From Silvimonas amylolytica (GTDB lineage Bacteria > Pseudomonadota > Gammaproteobacteria > Burkholderiales > Chitinibacteraceae): a stretch of DNA of 64,000 bases. Where the stretch lies: positions 887,939 to 951,938 of the forward strand of contig NZ_BMLY01000001.1 of NCBI RefSeq assembly GCF_014645555.1, in the 5' to 3' direction. A model generated the notes under the pieces. It had not been told where the DNA came from, did not search any database, and saw nothing but the letters and a program-made list of their open reading frames with translations. The position numbers and the translations under genes were made by a program. Positions 26,718 through 35,670 of this stretch are shown piece after piece; position 1 is the stretch's first letter, and every line of letters starts with the position of its first letter.

Positions 26718-27746
26718 CTACAAGTCTTTCTCTTTGCGTGCCAGCCGCGCTTGCAAGATCACCACAATCAGCAAGAACACGCCGCGAATCACCGACTGCC
26801 AGTAAGCCGACAGGCTGATCACACCCTTGCCGTTTTCAAAGTTCAGGATGTTGAAGATCAAACCCAGCAGCAGCACGCCGGACAACGTGGCGCCAATCGA
26901 GCCCTCACCGCCCGTCAGCCGCGTGCCACCCACCACCACGGCCGCGATGGCGAACAACTCCCAGCCATTGCCTTCGTTGGGCTGGCCCGCACCAAATTGC
27001 GAGGCCAGGATCACGCCAGCCAGACCAGCTAACGCACCGCTCAACACATAGACGAAGAACTTCACCCGCTCTACCGGCAAACCCATCAAACGGGCCGCTT
27101 CTTCATTGCCGCCAATGGCCAGCACGGTGCGGCCAAAGCCGCTGAAGTTCAGGGCGATGGAGCCCCCAATAAACGCCAGACCACCAATCCAGGCCGGGAT
27201 CGGAAACCCCAGGAAATCGCCCTGACCGAAATCAGTAAAGCCACTCTCCCAGGACACAGACACCGACTGGTTACCGGCAAACAGCAAGGCCAGGCCGTGG
27301 GCTGCCAGAAAGGTACACAGCGTGACAATGAACGGCAGGATTTTCAGGCGGGTAATTGCCAGACCATTCACAAGGCCAATCACCAGCCCTGCCCCCACGC
27401 CACCCGCCAACCCCAGCCAGATACCATGGGGGCTAAGCGTGGCAGAGATCACGCTGGAGAGTGCTGCGGTCGTGCCAACTGAAAGATCAATCCCGCCCGT
27501 CATGATGACAAACGCCATACCCACCGCGATCAACCCGAACATGGTGTTGTAACGCAAGAGCGTGAGCACGTTGTACGCACCCAGGAAGTTGTCATAGCGG
27601 CAAGCGCCAAAGATCAACAACAGAATCAGCGCGACCAGCACCCCTTGGGTACGCAGGAAATGCAGCCTTTTGCGCTGCGCAGATTGCGGCGGGCCAGAGA
27701 GCGCACCCAGCGCTTCACCCGCTGCCACTTGCAAGGATTTCGACAT
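26718..27746 (-). CDS. Sugar ABC transporter permease (YjfF-like), second system
   Basis: 342-residue CUT2 permease. Family marks are GMAFVIMTGGIDLSVGTTAALS, GLVNGLAITRLKILPFIVTLCTFLAAHG and AIGGNEEAARLMGLPVERVK. It pairs with the upstream permease, which ends 7 bases before this start. The ATG at 27746 (MSKSLQVAAG) is chosen because it follows the upstream stop; longer frames would overlap. Last gene of the second galactofuranose-type operon. Confidence 0.87.
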   Translation of the reverse strand: MSKSLQVAAGEALGALSGPPQSAQRKRLHFLRTQGVLVALILLLIFGACRYDNFLGAYNVLTLLRYNTMFGLIAVGMAFVIMTGGIDLSVGTTAALSSVISATLSPHGIWLGLAGGVGAGLVIGLVNGLAITRLKILPFIVTLCTFLAAHGLALLFAGNQSVSVSWESGFTDFGQGDFLGFPIPAWIGGLAFIGGSIALNFSGFGRTVLAIGGNEEAARLMGLPVERVKFFVYVLSGALAGLAGVILASQFGAGQPNEGNGWELFAIAAVVVGGTRLTGGEGSIGATLSGVLLLGLIFNILNFENGKGVISLSAYWQSVIRGVFLLIVVILQARLARKEKDL

Positions 27747-27753
27747 CACTTGG

Positions 27754-28722
27754 TTACTCCCGCTTTTGCAGGTAAACGGCGGCCAGGATAATGGCAGCCT
27801 TGACGACCAGTGCCGCAGCATCGGGCACTCCATGAGCCAGCAAGGTGTAGCGCACCAGTTGAATGATCAGCGCGCCGATCAGCGTCCCTAAAATACGGGC
27901 GCGGCCACCAGTCAAAAGCGTGCCGCCGACGGCCACCGCGGCAATGGCATCCAGCTCGATCCCCATGCCGATCAGGTTGGCATCAGCCGAAGAATTGATG
28001 GCGATGACCAGCAAACCAGCAAGGCCAGAGAGCGCACCACAGATCACGTACACCGCCATCTTCACCCGGGTGACCGGCACACCCGCCAGGCGTGCTGCCC
28101 GCTCATTGCCGCCAGTGGCCAGGATGTAACGACCAAACAATGTGGCCCGCATCACCCAGGCGGCAATCGCCACGATGATCAACATGATGATCACCTGTGC
28201 CGGCACACCAAGCACCTTGCCCAGCCCTAGCCAGTGAAAGGTGTCATTGCTGAAGGTTTGCAGATTGCCATTGGTCAGCACCTGCGCAATGCCACGGCCG
28301 GCAATGAAGAGGATCAGCGTCGCCACAATGGGCTGAATGCGAAATCGCGTCACCAGCGTGCCATTGAGCGCACCGCCAGCCGATGCCGCCAGGATCGGCA
28401 ACACGATTGCGCAAGCCATCCCCAGCACCGGTACGGCAAACAACCCGCTATGGGCGCCAAAGATCAGCGGTGCCAGTGCGCCAGAGATCGCCATCAAAGA
28501 GCCCACGGACAAATCAATGCCGCCCGTGGCGATCACCATGGTCATACCTACCGCCACGATCACAATGGTGGAGACCTGCGTCAGGTTGATGTTGAAGGTT
28601 TGCAGGGACAAAAAGTTTTGAGTGAATGCCAGATTGAACACCACCAGCAACACCAGACCCAGCAAAGCGCCGGAGGGAATCAGACGGCGGCTTTGGCCAA
28701 GCCGCAAGGCAAGCGCGGTCAT
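27754..28722 (-). CDS. Sugar ABC transporter permease (YtfT-like), second system
   Basis: 322-residue CUT2 permease with GMTMVIATGGIDLSVGSLMAIS, GALNGTLVTRFRIQPIVATLILFIAGRGIAQVL (very close to the YtfT segment of the first system) and ATGGNERAARLAGVPVTRVK. Its start overlaps the ATPase stop by 4 bases (ATGA). The substrate is predicted to be the same class as for YtfQRT-YjfF. Confidence 0.88.
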   Translation of the reverse strand: MTALALRLGQSRRLIPSGALLGLVLLVVFNLAFTQNFLSLQTFNINLTQVSTIVIVAVGMTMVIATGGIDLSVGSLMAISGALAPLIFGAHSGLFAVPVLGMACAIVLPILAASAGGALNGTLVTRFRIQPIVATLILFIAGRGIAQVLTNGNLQTFSNDTFHWLGLGKVLGVPAQVIIMLIIVAIAAWVMRATLFGRYILATGGNERAARLAGVPVTRVKMAVYVICGALSGLAGLLVIAINSSADANLIGMGIELDAIAAVAVGGTLLTGGRARILGTLIGALIIQLVRYTLLAHGVPDAAALVVKAAIILAAVYLQKRE

Positions 28723-30269
28723 GGGGCTCTCTCCGCTTGTGTATTGTCTTTGGCGGTGGCATTGGCCATGGCCGCCATGATGTTGTCTTCGTTGATCTGG
28801 CTGCCAGACAACTCGCGCACGGTGTAACCATCGCGCAGTACCACCACGCGCTGAGCGTAGGCCGTGAGTTCTTCAAGCTCGGAGGCGATCATCAGCACAC
28901 CCAGCCCGTCATCGGCCAGTTCGCGGATCAAGGTCAGGATTTCCGCCTTGGCGCCCACATCAATGCCGCGCGTGGGTTCATCCAGCATCAGGAAGTCGAT
29001 CTTTGCGCACAGCCAGCGCGCCAGCAGCACCTTTTGCTGATTGCCGCCCGAAAGCTCCCGGATTTTTTGCTTCGGGCCAGCCGTTTTGATCTGCAGACGT
29101 TCGATAAACCGCTGGACGATCGCATGCTGCTGCTTGCGATCCACCACGCCCAGTTTCACGAGGCGTGGCAATAGCACCAGCGTCAGGTTTTCCTCGACCG
29201 ACATATCGGGAATGATGCCTTCGATCTTGCGATCTTCAGACAGATAGGCCACACCGTGGGCAATGGCGTCAGAAGGCGATTGCCATGCCCTCTTCTTGCC
29301 CTTGAGCAATATCTCGCCCTGATCAACGCGGTCTGCGCCAAATAAACAGCGTGCCAGTTCCGTCCGGCCAGCGCCCAGCAACCCGGCCAGACCGACGATC
29401 TCGCCAGGGTATACAGCCATGCTGGCGTCATTGACGCGTACACCACTTTTGAGCGCGCGCGTCTCTACAGTCGGGGTACGCGTTTCGTCCGGCTTGATGT
29501 CTTCACTGGCGGCCTGTGCCACCGTACTGGCCAACTCGCGACCCAGCATGGTCGTTACCAGTTGCAGTTTGTCCATTTCCTGCATGGATTTTTCGGCAAC
29601 CGTTTGTCCATCCCGCATGACGGTGACGCGATCACACACCGCGTAAAGTTCATCGAGCCGGTGACTGACAAAAATCACCGATACCCCATCGGCCTTGAGT
29701 TGGCGAATGACCCGGAAGAGCGTTTCGACTTCTTGTTCATCCAGCGAGGACGTGGGTTCGTCCATGATCACCAGCCGGGCATGCAACGATACGGCACGTG
29801 CAATCGCTACCATCTGTTGTGTGGCCGTGTTGCACTGATTCAGCGGTAGACGCACATCCGCCACAATGCCGAGTTTATCCAGCAATGCGGCGGCATCCGC
29901 ATGAATGCGTGGCCAGTCGATCAAACCGAATTTGCGTGGTTCGCGCCCCAGAAAGATGTTCTCTGCCACGCTTCTGAGCGGGATCAGGTTGAGTTCCTGA
30001 TAAATGGTGCTGATGCCGCCCTTCTGCGCTTGCAGCGGGGTGGTGAAATGAACGACCTGGCCGCCAAACAGGATCTCGCCCGCATCGCGTTTGTAGGCGC
30101 CAGTCAAAATTTTGATCAATGTGGATTTACCCGCGCCGTTCTGGCCGATCAGCGCGTGAACCTCACCCGGGGCAATGGAAAGCCGCGCCTGTTTGAGTGC
30201 AGGCACACCTGAAAACGCCTTGCTGATGTCGCGCATCTCCAGCAACGGCGCCGTGACTGTCTGCGTCAT
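28719..30269 (-). CDS. Sugar ABC transporter double ATPase (YtfR-like), second system
   Basis: 516 residues with two nucleotide-binding domains. Domain 1: SKAFSGVPALKQ, Walker A GQNGAGKST, DEPTSSLDEQEVETL. Domain 2: degenerate [35 protein letters not shown]. The domain order and spacing match the first system. It is separated from its binding-protein gene by 304 bases containing two hairpins, one a terminator. Confidence 0.9.
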   Translation of the reverse strand: MTQTVTAPLLEMRDISKAFSGVPALKQARLSIAPGEVHALIGQNGAGKSTLIKILTGAYKRDAGEILFGGQVVHFTTPLQAQKGGISTIYQELNLIPLRSVAENIFLGREPRKFGLIDWPRIHADAAALLDKLGIVADVRLPLNQCNTATQQMVAIARAVSLHARLVIMDEPTSSLDEQEVETLFRVIRQLKADGVSVIFVSHRLDELYAVCDRVTVMRDGQTVAEKSMQEMDKLQLVTTMLGRELASTVAQAASEDIKPDETRTPTVETRALKSGVRVNDASMAVYPGEIVGLAGLLGAGRTELARCLFGADRVDQGEILLKGKKRAWQSPSDAIAHGVAYLSEDRKIEGIIPDMSVEENLTLVLLPRLVKLGVVDRKQQHAIVQRFIERLQIKTAGPKQKIRELSGGNQQKVLLARWLCAKIDFLMLDEPTRGIDVGAKAEILTLIRELADDGLGVLMIASELEELTAYAQRVVVLRDGYTVRELSGSQINEDNIMAAMANATAKDNTQAERAP

Positions 30270-30573
30270 GGTTTATGAATCCTCCAGCCTTGTGGCTGCA
30301 TGCCGCCGTAACGGCGTGTCTATGCGGTGTAGCGCCAGGCAATGGCACTACACATGGCGTGCAGGTTTTACTGTTGTTCTGATTGATTATGGTCTGACGG
30401 GACTGCTTTGCTATCCGCTATGGACGTTTCGATCGCTCAGCCCGCTACCGGGTAAAAAAATGGCCGGCAAGCCGGCCTGAGAGAGGAAGACAGAACCGGC
30501 CTGTGCTGTCACCCGACCCGACATCGGGCATGCGCCAGTCCGTCTTGCCGGGGCCGTAGCCCCGGCCGACCGA
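30270..30573 (-). promoter_or_regulatory. Attenuating spacer between binding-protein and ATPase genes
   Basis: No gene in these 304 bases. On the minus strand a hairpin without T-run comes first (GCCGGGGC 30547-30554 with GCCCCGGC 30559-30566), followed by the terminator at 30454-30477. The layout should let the binding-protein message end here in most rounds while some polymerase continues into the transporter genes. Confidence 0.55.
30454..30477 (-). terminator. Intra-operon terminator after the second binding-protein gene
   Basis: GGCCGGC (30462-30468) pairs with GCCGGCC (30471-30477) around two bases; the minus-strand transcript then reads CATTTTTTT (complement of A7 at 30454-30460). Confidence 0.75.
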
Positions 30574-31551
30574 TTAGAATGCGTTCGCCAGATTTTCCTT
30601 GGCATTGCTCTTGTCAAAGAACTTGTCTTCAACCTTTACCCATGCCGGAATCTTCTTGCCTGCAGCGTAATCCTGCGCAGTCTTGCAGGAGATCGGGCCA
30701 AAGAACGGGCTGGACTGAACGGTGGCGCCCAGCTTGCCATCGATAATGGCTTGCAGTGCATCCTTGGTGCCATCAATCGACACCACGATCACGTCTTTAC
30801 CTGGCTTCTTGCCGGCGGCTTCCAGCGCGGCAATAGCGCCCATCGCCATTTCGTCATTGTGGGCGTACACGGCGGTTACATCCGGGTGCGCCTGCAGCAG
30901 GGATTCCATCACCTGGCGACCCTTGTCGCGGGCAAAGTCACCGTCCTGGCTGGCAATGATCTGCATGCCGGCTTGTTTCTTGACGGTATCGTCAAAACCC
31001 TTCTTGCGGTTATTGGCCGGGGAAGAACCAGTGGTGCCTTCCAGTTCAATGATCTTGCCCTTGCCGCCGGTGGCCTTGATCAGCCATTCCGCTGCACGGT
31101 GGCCTTGATCGACAAAGTCAGAACCAATGAAGGTCACGTAATCGCGACCTGGCTTGGCCACGCTCTGGTCCAGATCGCGGTCAATAGCGATCACTGGAAT
31201 ACCCGCTTTCTTGGCGGCCATGACAGCCGGGACCAGCGGTTTTTCTTCGCGCGGGGCCAGCACAATCAGGTCAACCTTTTGCGCAATCATGCTTTGCACA
31301 TCAGCGACCTGCTTGGAAGCAGAACTGGCAGCGTCGGTATAGACCAGCGTCCAGCCACACTTGCCGGCAATGTCTTTCAGGCTTTGGGTTTCGGCAATGC
31401 GCCAGGGGTTGTTGCTTTCAGTCTGGGCAAAACCGACTTTGTAGCTGGCTTTCTGGGGCAGCTTGGGCACACCGTCAGCCATGGCGCTGGCCGTAGCCAA
31501 TGCAAAACTGGCAACCAGAACGGCCAGACCAGCAGATCGTACTCGCATCAT
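30574..31551 (-). CDS. Sugar ABC transporter periplasmic binding protein (YtfQ-like), second system
   Basis: 325 residues with signal peptide (LATASAMA/DG, about residue 25). The YtfQ-like body shows KVGFAQTESNNPWRIAETQS, DVQSMIAQKVDLIVLAP, ELEGTTGSSPANNRKKGF, SQDGDFARDKGRQVMESLL and YAHNDEMAMGAIAALEAAGKKPGKD. It differs from the first system's YtfQ in the ligand-contacting loop (KPLVPAVMAAKK instead of GWEPVLREAK), so its sugar may differ. AGGAGG lies upstream; ATG 31548 is an alternative start. A perfect AT-rich palindrome lies 74 bases before the start. Confidence 0.88.
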   Translation of the reverse strand: MMRVRSAGLAVLVASFALATASAMADGVPKLPQKASYKVGFAQTESNNPWRIAETQSLKDIAGKCGWTLVYTDAASSASKQVADVQSMIAQKVDLIVLAPREEKPLVPAVMAAKKAGIPVIAIDRDLDQSVAKPGRDYVTFIGSDFVDQGHRAAEWLIKATGGKGKIIELEGTTGSSPANNRKKGFDDTVKKQAGMQIIASQDGDFARDKGRQVMESLLQAHPDVTAVYAHNDEMAMGAIAALEAAGKKPGKDVIVVSIDGTKDALQAIIDGKLGATVQSSPFFGPISCKTAQDYAAGKKIPAWVKVEDKFFDKSNAKENLANAF

Positions 31552-31624
31552 GAACCTCCTCGGGGAACGTCATTCGCAAAATGTACTTCTTGTTTTTGGA
31601 CTACGAGGTGATTCTTGGTTCATT

Positions 31625-31647
31625 AATAATATTTGTCAAATATTATT
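31625..31647. promoter_or_regulatory. LacI-2 operator upstream of the second sugar operon
   Basis: AATAATATTT (31625-31634) and AAATATTATT (31638-31647) are perfect 10-base arms around GTC. The site touches the 3' end of the lacI-2 gene and lies in front of the binding-protein gene. A related site is at 32858-32877. Confidence 0.7.
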
Positions 31648-31649
31648 GA

Positions 31650-32738
31650 TCAGGCCTGATCAGATTGCGGGCACGCCACTGATTCCCGCACCACAAGCGG
31701 GCATTCCATCTTGATATGACGCTTGCGCTGCGCCCCTTGCGTGGCCGCGTCTTCCGGCGATGCAGCCTCTGCAATCAACGTATCTACAGCCCAGCGGCCC
31801 ATCTCATAGTTGGGCAGCAATACGGTGGTCAGGGGCGGATGCGTATGGCGGGCGATTTCCTGGTCGTCATAGCCCATGATGGCGACATCATCTGGCGCCT
31901 TCAAACCTAGCTGTTTCAAGGCTTCCAGCGCACCCAGCGCCATCAGGTCATTGGCGCAGAAGATGGCCGTGGGCGGGCGCGGTTCTGCCATCAAAGACAG
32001 CGTTTGTTCAAAGCCGGTACCGCTCATCCAGTCGCCATCGCGCACGAGGCGCGGATCAAACGGCAGATCGGCAGTGGCCAGTGCCTGGCGATAACCCTTG
32101 AAGCGATCCTTGGCCGCATCCATCCACGGTTCACCATTAATAAAGCCAATGCGCGTATGCCCCTCATTAATAAGGTATTCCGTGGCGTTATGGCCGCCGC
32201 CGACCTCGCCTGGTTCTACGTGACTGAAATTGCGTTCATCGGTGTAGCAATTGAGCAACACGGTCGGCACCCGCCCCAGGGCTTCGGGCACTTCGACCTT
32301 GCGGGTGAAGATGGTCGAGTACACCACACCCACCAGCGTCGGGTTCGCCAGCAGTGCATTGATGGTGGCTTCTTCGACTTCCGGATCGCCTCGCGTGGCA
32401 AACACAGAGAGTACGCAATCGTGTTCCCACGCGGCGTCTCGGGCACCATCAACGCTCACCACCGGATGCGGACTTGTTGAAATGGAATCAACGATATAGC
32501 CAATCATATTGCGCCCGCGCTGGGGCGCTGCGGTGGTGCGATGCGTCAGCCGATAACCCAACTCCGACGCAATTTTCAGCACTTTCGCACGGGTTTTTTC
32601 AGAGAGCTTGGCGCTGCCCACATTGTTGTTGAGCACCAGCGATACAGTCGATTGCGACACCCCTGCCAGCTTGGCGATGTCGGTCATGGTCGGCCGCCGT
32701 TGCGGCAGTTTTTCTGTTTTTCGGGTTGGACTGGCCAT
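31650..32738 (-). CDS. LacI-family transcriptional regulator (LacI-2)
   Basis: 362 residues. Helix-turn-helix MTDIAKLAGVSQSTVSLVLNN (about residues 18-38 from the ATG at 32738) is followed by a hinge and a sensor domain (MIGYIVDSIST, TAIFCANDLMALGALEAL, VAIMGYDDQEIARHTHPPLTTV). AGGATC lies 8 bases before the ATG. It sits between the second YtfQ-like operon and the divergent aldose 1-epimerase, each preceded by an AATATTATT-type palindrome. The natural reading is repression of both units until the sugar is present. Confidence 0.88.
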   Translation of the reverse strand: MASPTRKTEKLPQRRPTMTDIAKLAGVSQSTVSLVLNNNVGSAKLSEKTRAKVLKIASELGYRLTHRTTAAPQRGRNMIGYIVDSISTSPHPVVSVDGARDAAWEHDCVLSVFATRGDPEVEEATINALLANPTLVGVVYSTIFTRKVEVPEALGRVPTVLLNCYTDERNFSHVEPGEVGGGHNATEYLINEGHTRIGFINGEPWMDAAKDRFKGYRQALATADLPFDPRLVRDGDWMSGTGFEQTLSLMAEPRPPTAIFCANDLMALGALEALKQLGLKAPDDVAIMGYDDQEIARHTHPPLTTVLLPNYEMGRWAVDTLIAEAASPEDAATQGAQRKRHIKMECPLVVRESVACPQSDQA

Positions 32739-32857
32739 TGAGCGATCCTGGTATGAACCGGCAAACATCAGCGCCGGCGCGCTGTTTTCACACGCAATGA
32801 TATGCGATTACCCCGGTTTTTTCCGCTCTATTGCTGATATGCGCACCACATACAACC

Positions 32858-32877
32858 AATATTATTAGTAATAATTT
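32858..32877. promoter_or_regulatory. Second LacI-2 operator, between lacI-2 and the epimerase gene
   Basis: AATATTATT (32858-32866), AGT, then AATAATTT (32870-32877) form an imperfect dyad with the same core as the site at 31625. It sits in the divergent lacI-2/epimerase space. Confidence 0.6.
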
Positions 32878-32947
32878 ATCAAAACATTGTTAGAATCCAC
32901 ATCAAGAACGCCATAAATGGCTCCCATACCCAAAGTGGACTCTGCCC

Positions 32948-33880
32948 ATGCCCCTCACCGCATCCTCTGAAACCGCCACCGTGGCCCCCACGGTGATCCG
33001 GCTATCCTGCACCGAACAGACCTTGCTGCTGGCACCCGCGGTGGGCGGCAGTATCTATCGGTATTTTTCGATGCGGCAGGGGCAGGAGATCCATTGGTTG
33101 CGGCCAGGCACAGTGCAAAGCCTGGATGAGGCCAACCCTTTGTTGATGAGCAGCTTTCCGTTGCTGCCCTTTTGCAACCGCATCCGCAATGGCCACGCCC
33201 CGGTCGGCGAGCGGCCACTGAATATGGCGGCCAACATGAGTGACTCGCCCCATACGCTGCATGGCCACGGCTGGCGACTGCCATGGCAAGTGAGCACGCT
33301 GGCGGTTGACTCCGCCACGCTTGACCTTGACTACCCAAGGGGGGACTGGCCCTGGTCCTTTCATGCCCGCCAGCGTTTTGAGCTCACCCCAAAGGGGTTG
33401 ACGGTCCGCATGACGCTCACCAATACCGACACGGCCCCCATGCCTGCGGGTCTGGGTCATCATCCCTACTTTTTACGCGCAGCGGACACCGTGGTGCAGA
33501 CCGATGTAGAAGCCATGTGGGCTGCTGACGCAGAAATCATGCCTACCCATCTGGAACAACCCAACCTGCTGGAGGCGTTGCGGCAAGGGCAATTGATCGA
33601 CAACGTGATGCTGGATAACAACTTCACAGGCTGGAGTCGCAGTGCCAGCGTGACCTGGCCACAAAAAAATGCGCGCGTGGTCATGCATGCTGACGCACCA
33701 CTGGATTTTTTTGTGCTGTACGTGCCGCCGGGGCTGGATCACTTTTGCATGGAACCGGTCAGCAACTGCACCGACTGGCTCAACCTGGCTGAGCAACACC
33801 CCGGCAAGGTGGGTGGTACATGGCTACAACCCGGAGAAACGCTGTCGGTACGGTTTGTGCTGGAACCGCAATGGTCGTAG
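32948..33880 (+). CDS. Aldose 1-epimerase (galactose mutarotase family)
   Basis: 310 residues interconverting alpha and beta anomers of an aldose. The family motifs are FPLLPFCNRIRNG (the NRI arginine), DSPHTLHGHGWRLPW (first catalytic histidine), AGLGHHPYF (second histidine) and FFVLYVPPGLDHFCMEPVSNC with the catalytic glutamate. It is divergent from lacI-2 with an operator between them, and presumably processes the sugar imported by the adjacent ABC system. A terminator at 33925 follows. Confidence 0.87.
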   Translation: MPLTASSETATVAPTVIRLSCTEQTLLLAPAVGGSIYRYFSMRQGQEIHWLRPGTVQSLDEANPLLMSSFPLLPFCNRIRNGHAPVGERPLNMAANMSDSPHTLHGHGWRLPWQVSTLAVDSATLDLDYPRGDWPWSFHARQRFELTPKGLTVRMTLTNTDTAPMPAGLGHHPYFLRAADTVVQTDVEAMWAADAEIMPTHLEQPNLLEALRQGQLIDNVMLDNNFTGWSRSASVTWPQKNARVVMHADAPLDFFVLYVPPGLDHFCMEPVSNCTDWLNLAEQHPGKVGGTWLQPGETLSVRFVLEPQWS

Positions 33881-33924
33881 CGCGTGGGGCGAGCCCAATG
33901 AGGTATCTGGAGCAGGCATCAAGC

Positions 33925-33966
33925 TCGCAAGGCTTATTGTTGTTCTAACCCGGCCTTGCGATTTTT
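33925..33966 (+). terminator. Terminator of the epimerase gene, overlapping the convergent small gene
   Basis: TCGCAAGGC (33925-33933) pairs with GCCTTGCGA (33953-33961), followed by T5. The right arm lies inside the last codons of the minus-strand 62-residue gene. Confidence 0.7.
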
Positions 33967-34122
33967 CCGGTCGTAATATTTTTCCAGAAGCTGTGCCGCC
34001 ACGCCAGCGACCAGCAAAGAAAACACGCTCCCGAGGTAATGATCTTGCATTGCTTCAGGCTGAGGCACCTGACCTGGATTGGCCGCCGGTGTATCGGCGT
34101 GGGCGTGATATGAGCCGGGCAT
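33934..34122 (-). CDS. Small single-pass membrane protein (62 aa), unknown
   Basis: 62 residues from the ATG at 34122, preceded by an AGAGGTG ribosome-binding site. A hydrophilic N-terminal third precedes one membrane segment (YLGSVFSLLVAGVAAQLLEKYY), and a basic tail ends KAGLEQQ. The tail orientation suggests a cytoplasmic C-terminus. No family recognised. Confidence 0.5.
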   Translation of the reverse strand: MPGSYHAHADTPAANPGQVPQPEAMQDHYLGSVFSLLVAGVAAQLLEKYYDRKNRKAGLEQQ

Positions 34123-34240
34123 TGAACACCTCTGAAAGATGAGCGAAAACGCACTGTCTGCTTGAAGCACAAAGACAGACTAGCACCGTTTCCAACACTG
34201 CACCGAGGGTAAGCACTCTGCCGCCCCCGCAGCCGGTAAC

Positions 34241-34714
34241 ATGGCGGCATCCACCGATGCTGACCGCGCAATGATCTGGACTATCCGCCCCGCTACGCCC
34301 GCAGATGCCACCACGCTGGCCGAAATTTATCTGCACACCCGACAACAATCTTTTGTCTGGCAGAGCCCGGCAGACTTCCTGCTCACAGACTTTGCCGCGC
34401 AAACAGAGGGCGAAGAGATCTGGCTGGCGCAGGACACCCAGGGCGGCATCGCCGGATTTGTGTCCATCTGGGCGCCAAGCCATTTCATTCACATGCTGTA
34501 CGTGCAGCCCGCTTTTCACGGTCAGGGCATAGGCTCGGCGCTACTGACCCATTTACCTGGCTGGGCAAACCGGCCCTGGCAACTCAAATGCCTGATCCAC
34601 AACGGACGGGCCCGCCGTTTTTACGCGAACCACGGGTTTATTGTGACCAGCCAGGGGCAATCTGCTGATGGCGACTTTGTACTGATGGTTCGACCTTCAT
34701 TCGCGGACGACTAG
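34241..34714 (+). CDS. GNAT-family N-acetyltransferase
   Basis: Up to 157 residues. IRPATPADATTLAEIYLHTRQQSF opens the domain, MLYVQPAFHGQGIGSALLTHL is the acetyl-CoA P-loop (QGIGSA), and NGRARRFYANHGFIVTSQG is the C-terminal motif. Acceptor unknown. The first ATG is used here, but the second (34271, MIWTIRPATPAD) fits the family start equally well; neither has a strong ribosome-binding site. Confidence 0.83.
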   Translation: MAASTDADRAMIWTIRPATPADATTLAEIYLHTRQQSFVWQSPADFLLTDFAAQTEGEEIWLAQDTQGGIAGFVSIWAPSHFIHMLYVQPAFHGQGIGSALLTHLPGWANRPWQLKCLIHNGRARRFYANHGFIVTSQGQSADGDFVLMVRPSFADD

Positions 34715-34870
34715 CAATGCACTTGCAGTCCGCCGCAGTGGCGCACGGAGCAACCGCTTCAACGCTATAATCAGTCTCATTATGCGGACACCGCTCCGCT
34801 TATCAGCAAGCCGCACCTGATACTGGGCACCGCCTCAGCAGGTTGCCGTCTTGCCTGCAAGGAGCGTCCT

Positions 34871-35254
34871 GTGACTTCCCCTGTCTTGCCCCCGCACGCC
34901 ATCACCTTCGGCCGTATCGCCCCCACATTGCCCGTGACTGATATGGAGCAGGCCGTGGCCTTCTATACCCGGCTGTTGGGTTTTACCAAGGTCTTCGAGA
35001 ACGGGAGTCCGGTCGGCTTTGTCATTCTGAAAAAGGATGATGCAGAGCTTCATCTGACCCTGGACAAACAACATAAAGCCCCGTCACGCAACGTCGCGCA
35101 TTTGCTGGTGCGCGATGCCAGCGCGCTGTATCAGCACCTGGTACAGCATGATGTACGCATGATCAAGTCACTACGCGATGCAGACTTTGGCATGCGCTGC
35201 TTTGTCTTTGCCGATCTGGATGGCAACCGGATTGATGTGGGCGAAAACCTCTAA
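34871..35254 (+). CDS. VOC (glyoxalase/bleomycin resistance) family protein
   Basis: 127-residue vicinal-oxygen-chelate fold protein. The pattern is PTLPVTDMEQAVAFYTRLLGFTKVFENGSPVGFVIL (first beta-alpha-beta-beta-beta unit) and DADFGMRCFVFADLDGNRIDVGENL (second unit, with the metal glutamate). A bleomycin-binding-like or dioxygenase role cannot be told apart. GTG start at 34871 with AAGGAG upstream. A TATAAT at 34766-34771 may be its -10. Confidence 0.85.
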   Translation: MTSPVLPPHAITFGRIAPTLPVTDMEQAVAFYTRLLGFTKVFENGSPVGFVILKKDDAELHLTLDKQHKAPSRNVAHLLVRDASALYQHLVQHDVRMIKSLRDADFGMRCFVFADLDGNRIDVGENL

Positions 35255-35307
35255 TCTGGTCCAGTACCGGCGTCAGCCCCACAAGCTGGCGCCTTGCACA
35301 CATCTGT

Positions 35308-35670
35308 TTACTTACGATCCGTTTCGTAATCACGCGCGGCCCAGAGGCGGTCCAGTTCGGTCTCCAGCGCACGCTTGAGCGCTACGGCACGGCGTAAACC
35401 ATCCACCGTTTGTTCGTCCAGGTTCAGTCCGGTGGTGTTCAACAGACTCTCGGCATCAGAATGGTGTCGGCGCAATCCATCCAGCCGATGGCGGATACGG
35501 CCGATGGCGCGGATTTTGAATTCTTCCAGCAGTTCTTCATCCGGCAGCGTATCAACCAGCGCATCGAAACTCAGTTGCATCAACTCCATCTGCACTCGCA
35601 GTTTGTCAATCTGCCGCTGCAGGCGATCTATCGTGCGGTTTTCAGCATCGTCCACTCTGGTTGGCCCCAT
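35308..35670 (-). CDS. Coiled-coil hypothetical protein (120 aa)
   Basis: 120 residues, almost wholly helical and charged. Residues 10-40 (IDRLQRQIDKLRVQMELMQL) show heptad leucines and methionines of a coiled coil. The rest, for example EEFKIRAIGRIRHRLDGLRR and ALKRALETELDRLWAARD, is also helical. No signal peptide. Function unknown. Confidence 0.55.
   Translation of the reverse strand: MGPTRVDDAENRTIDRLQRQIDKLRVQMELMQLSFDALVDTLPDEELLEEFKIRAIGRIRHRLDGLRRHHSDAESLLNTTGLNLDEQTVDGLRRAVALKRALETELDRLWAARDYETDRK

Noticed and set aside
32955-33338. Minus-strand frames within the epimerase gene
   Set aside because: Arginine- and proline-rich translations with no start signals; shadows of the plus-strand gene.
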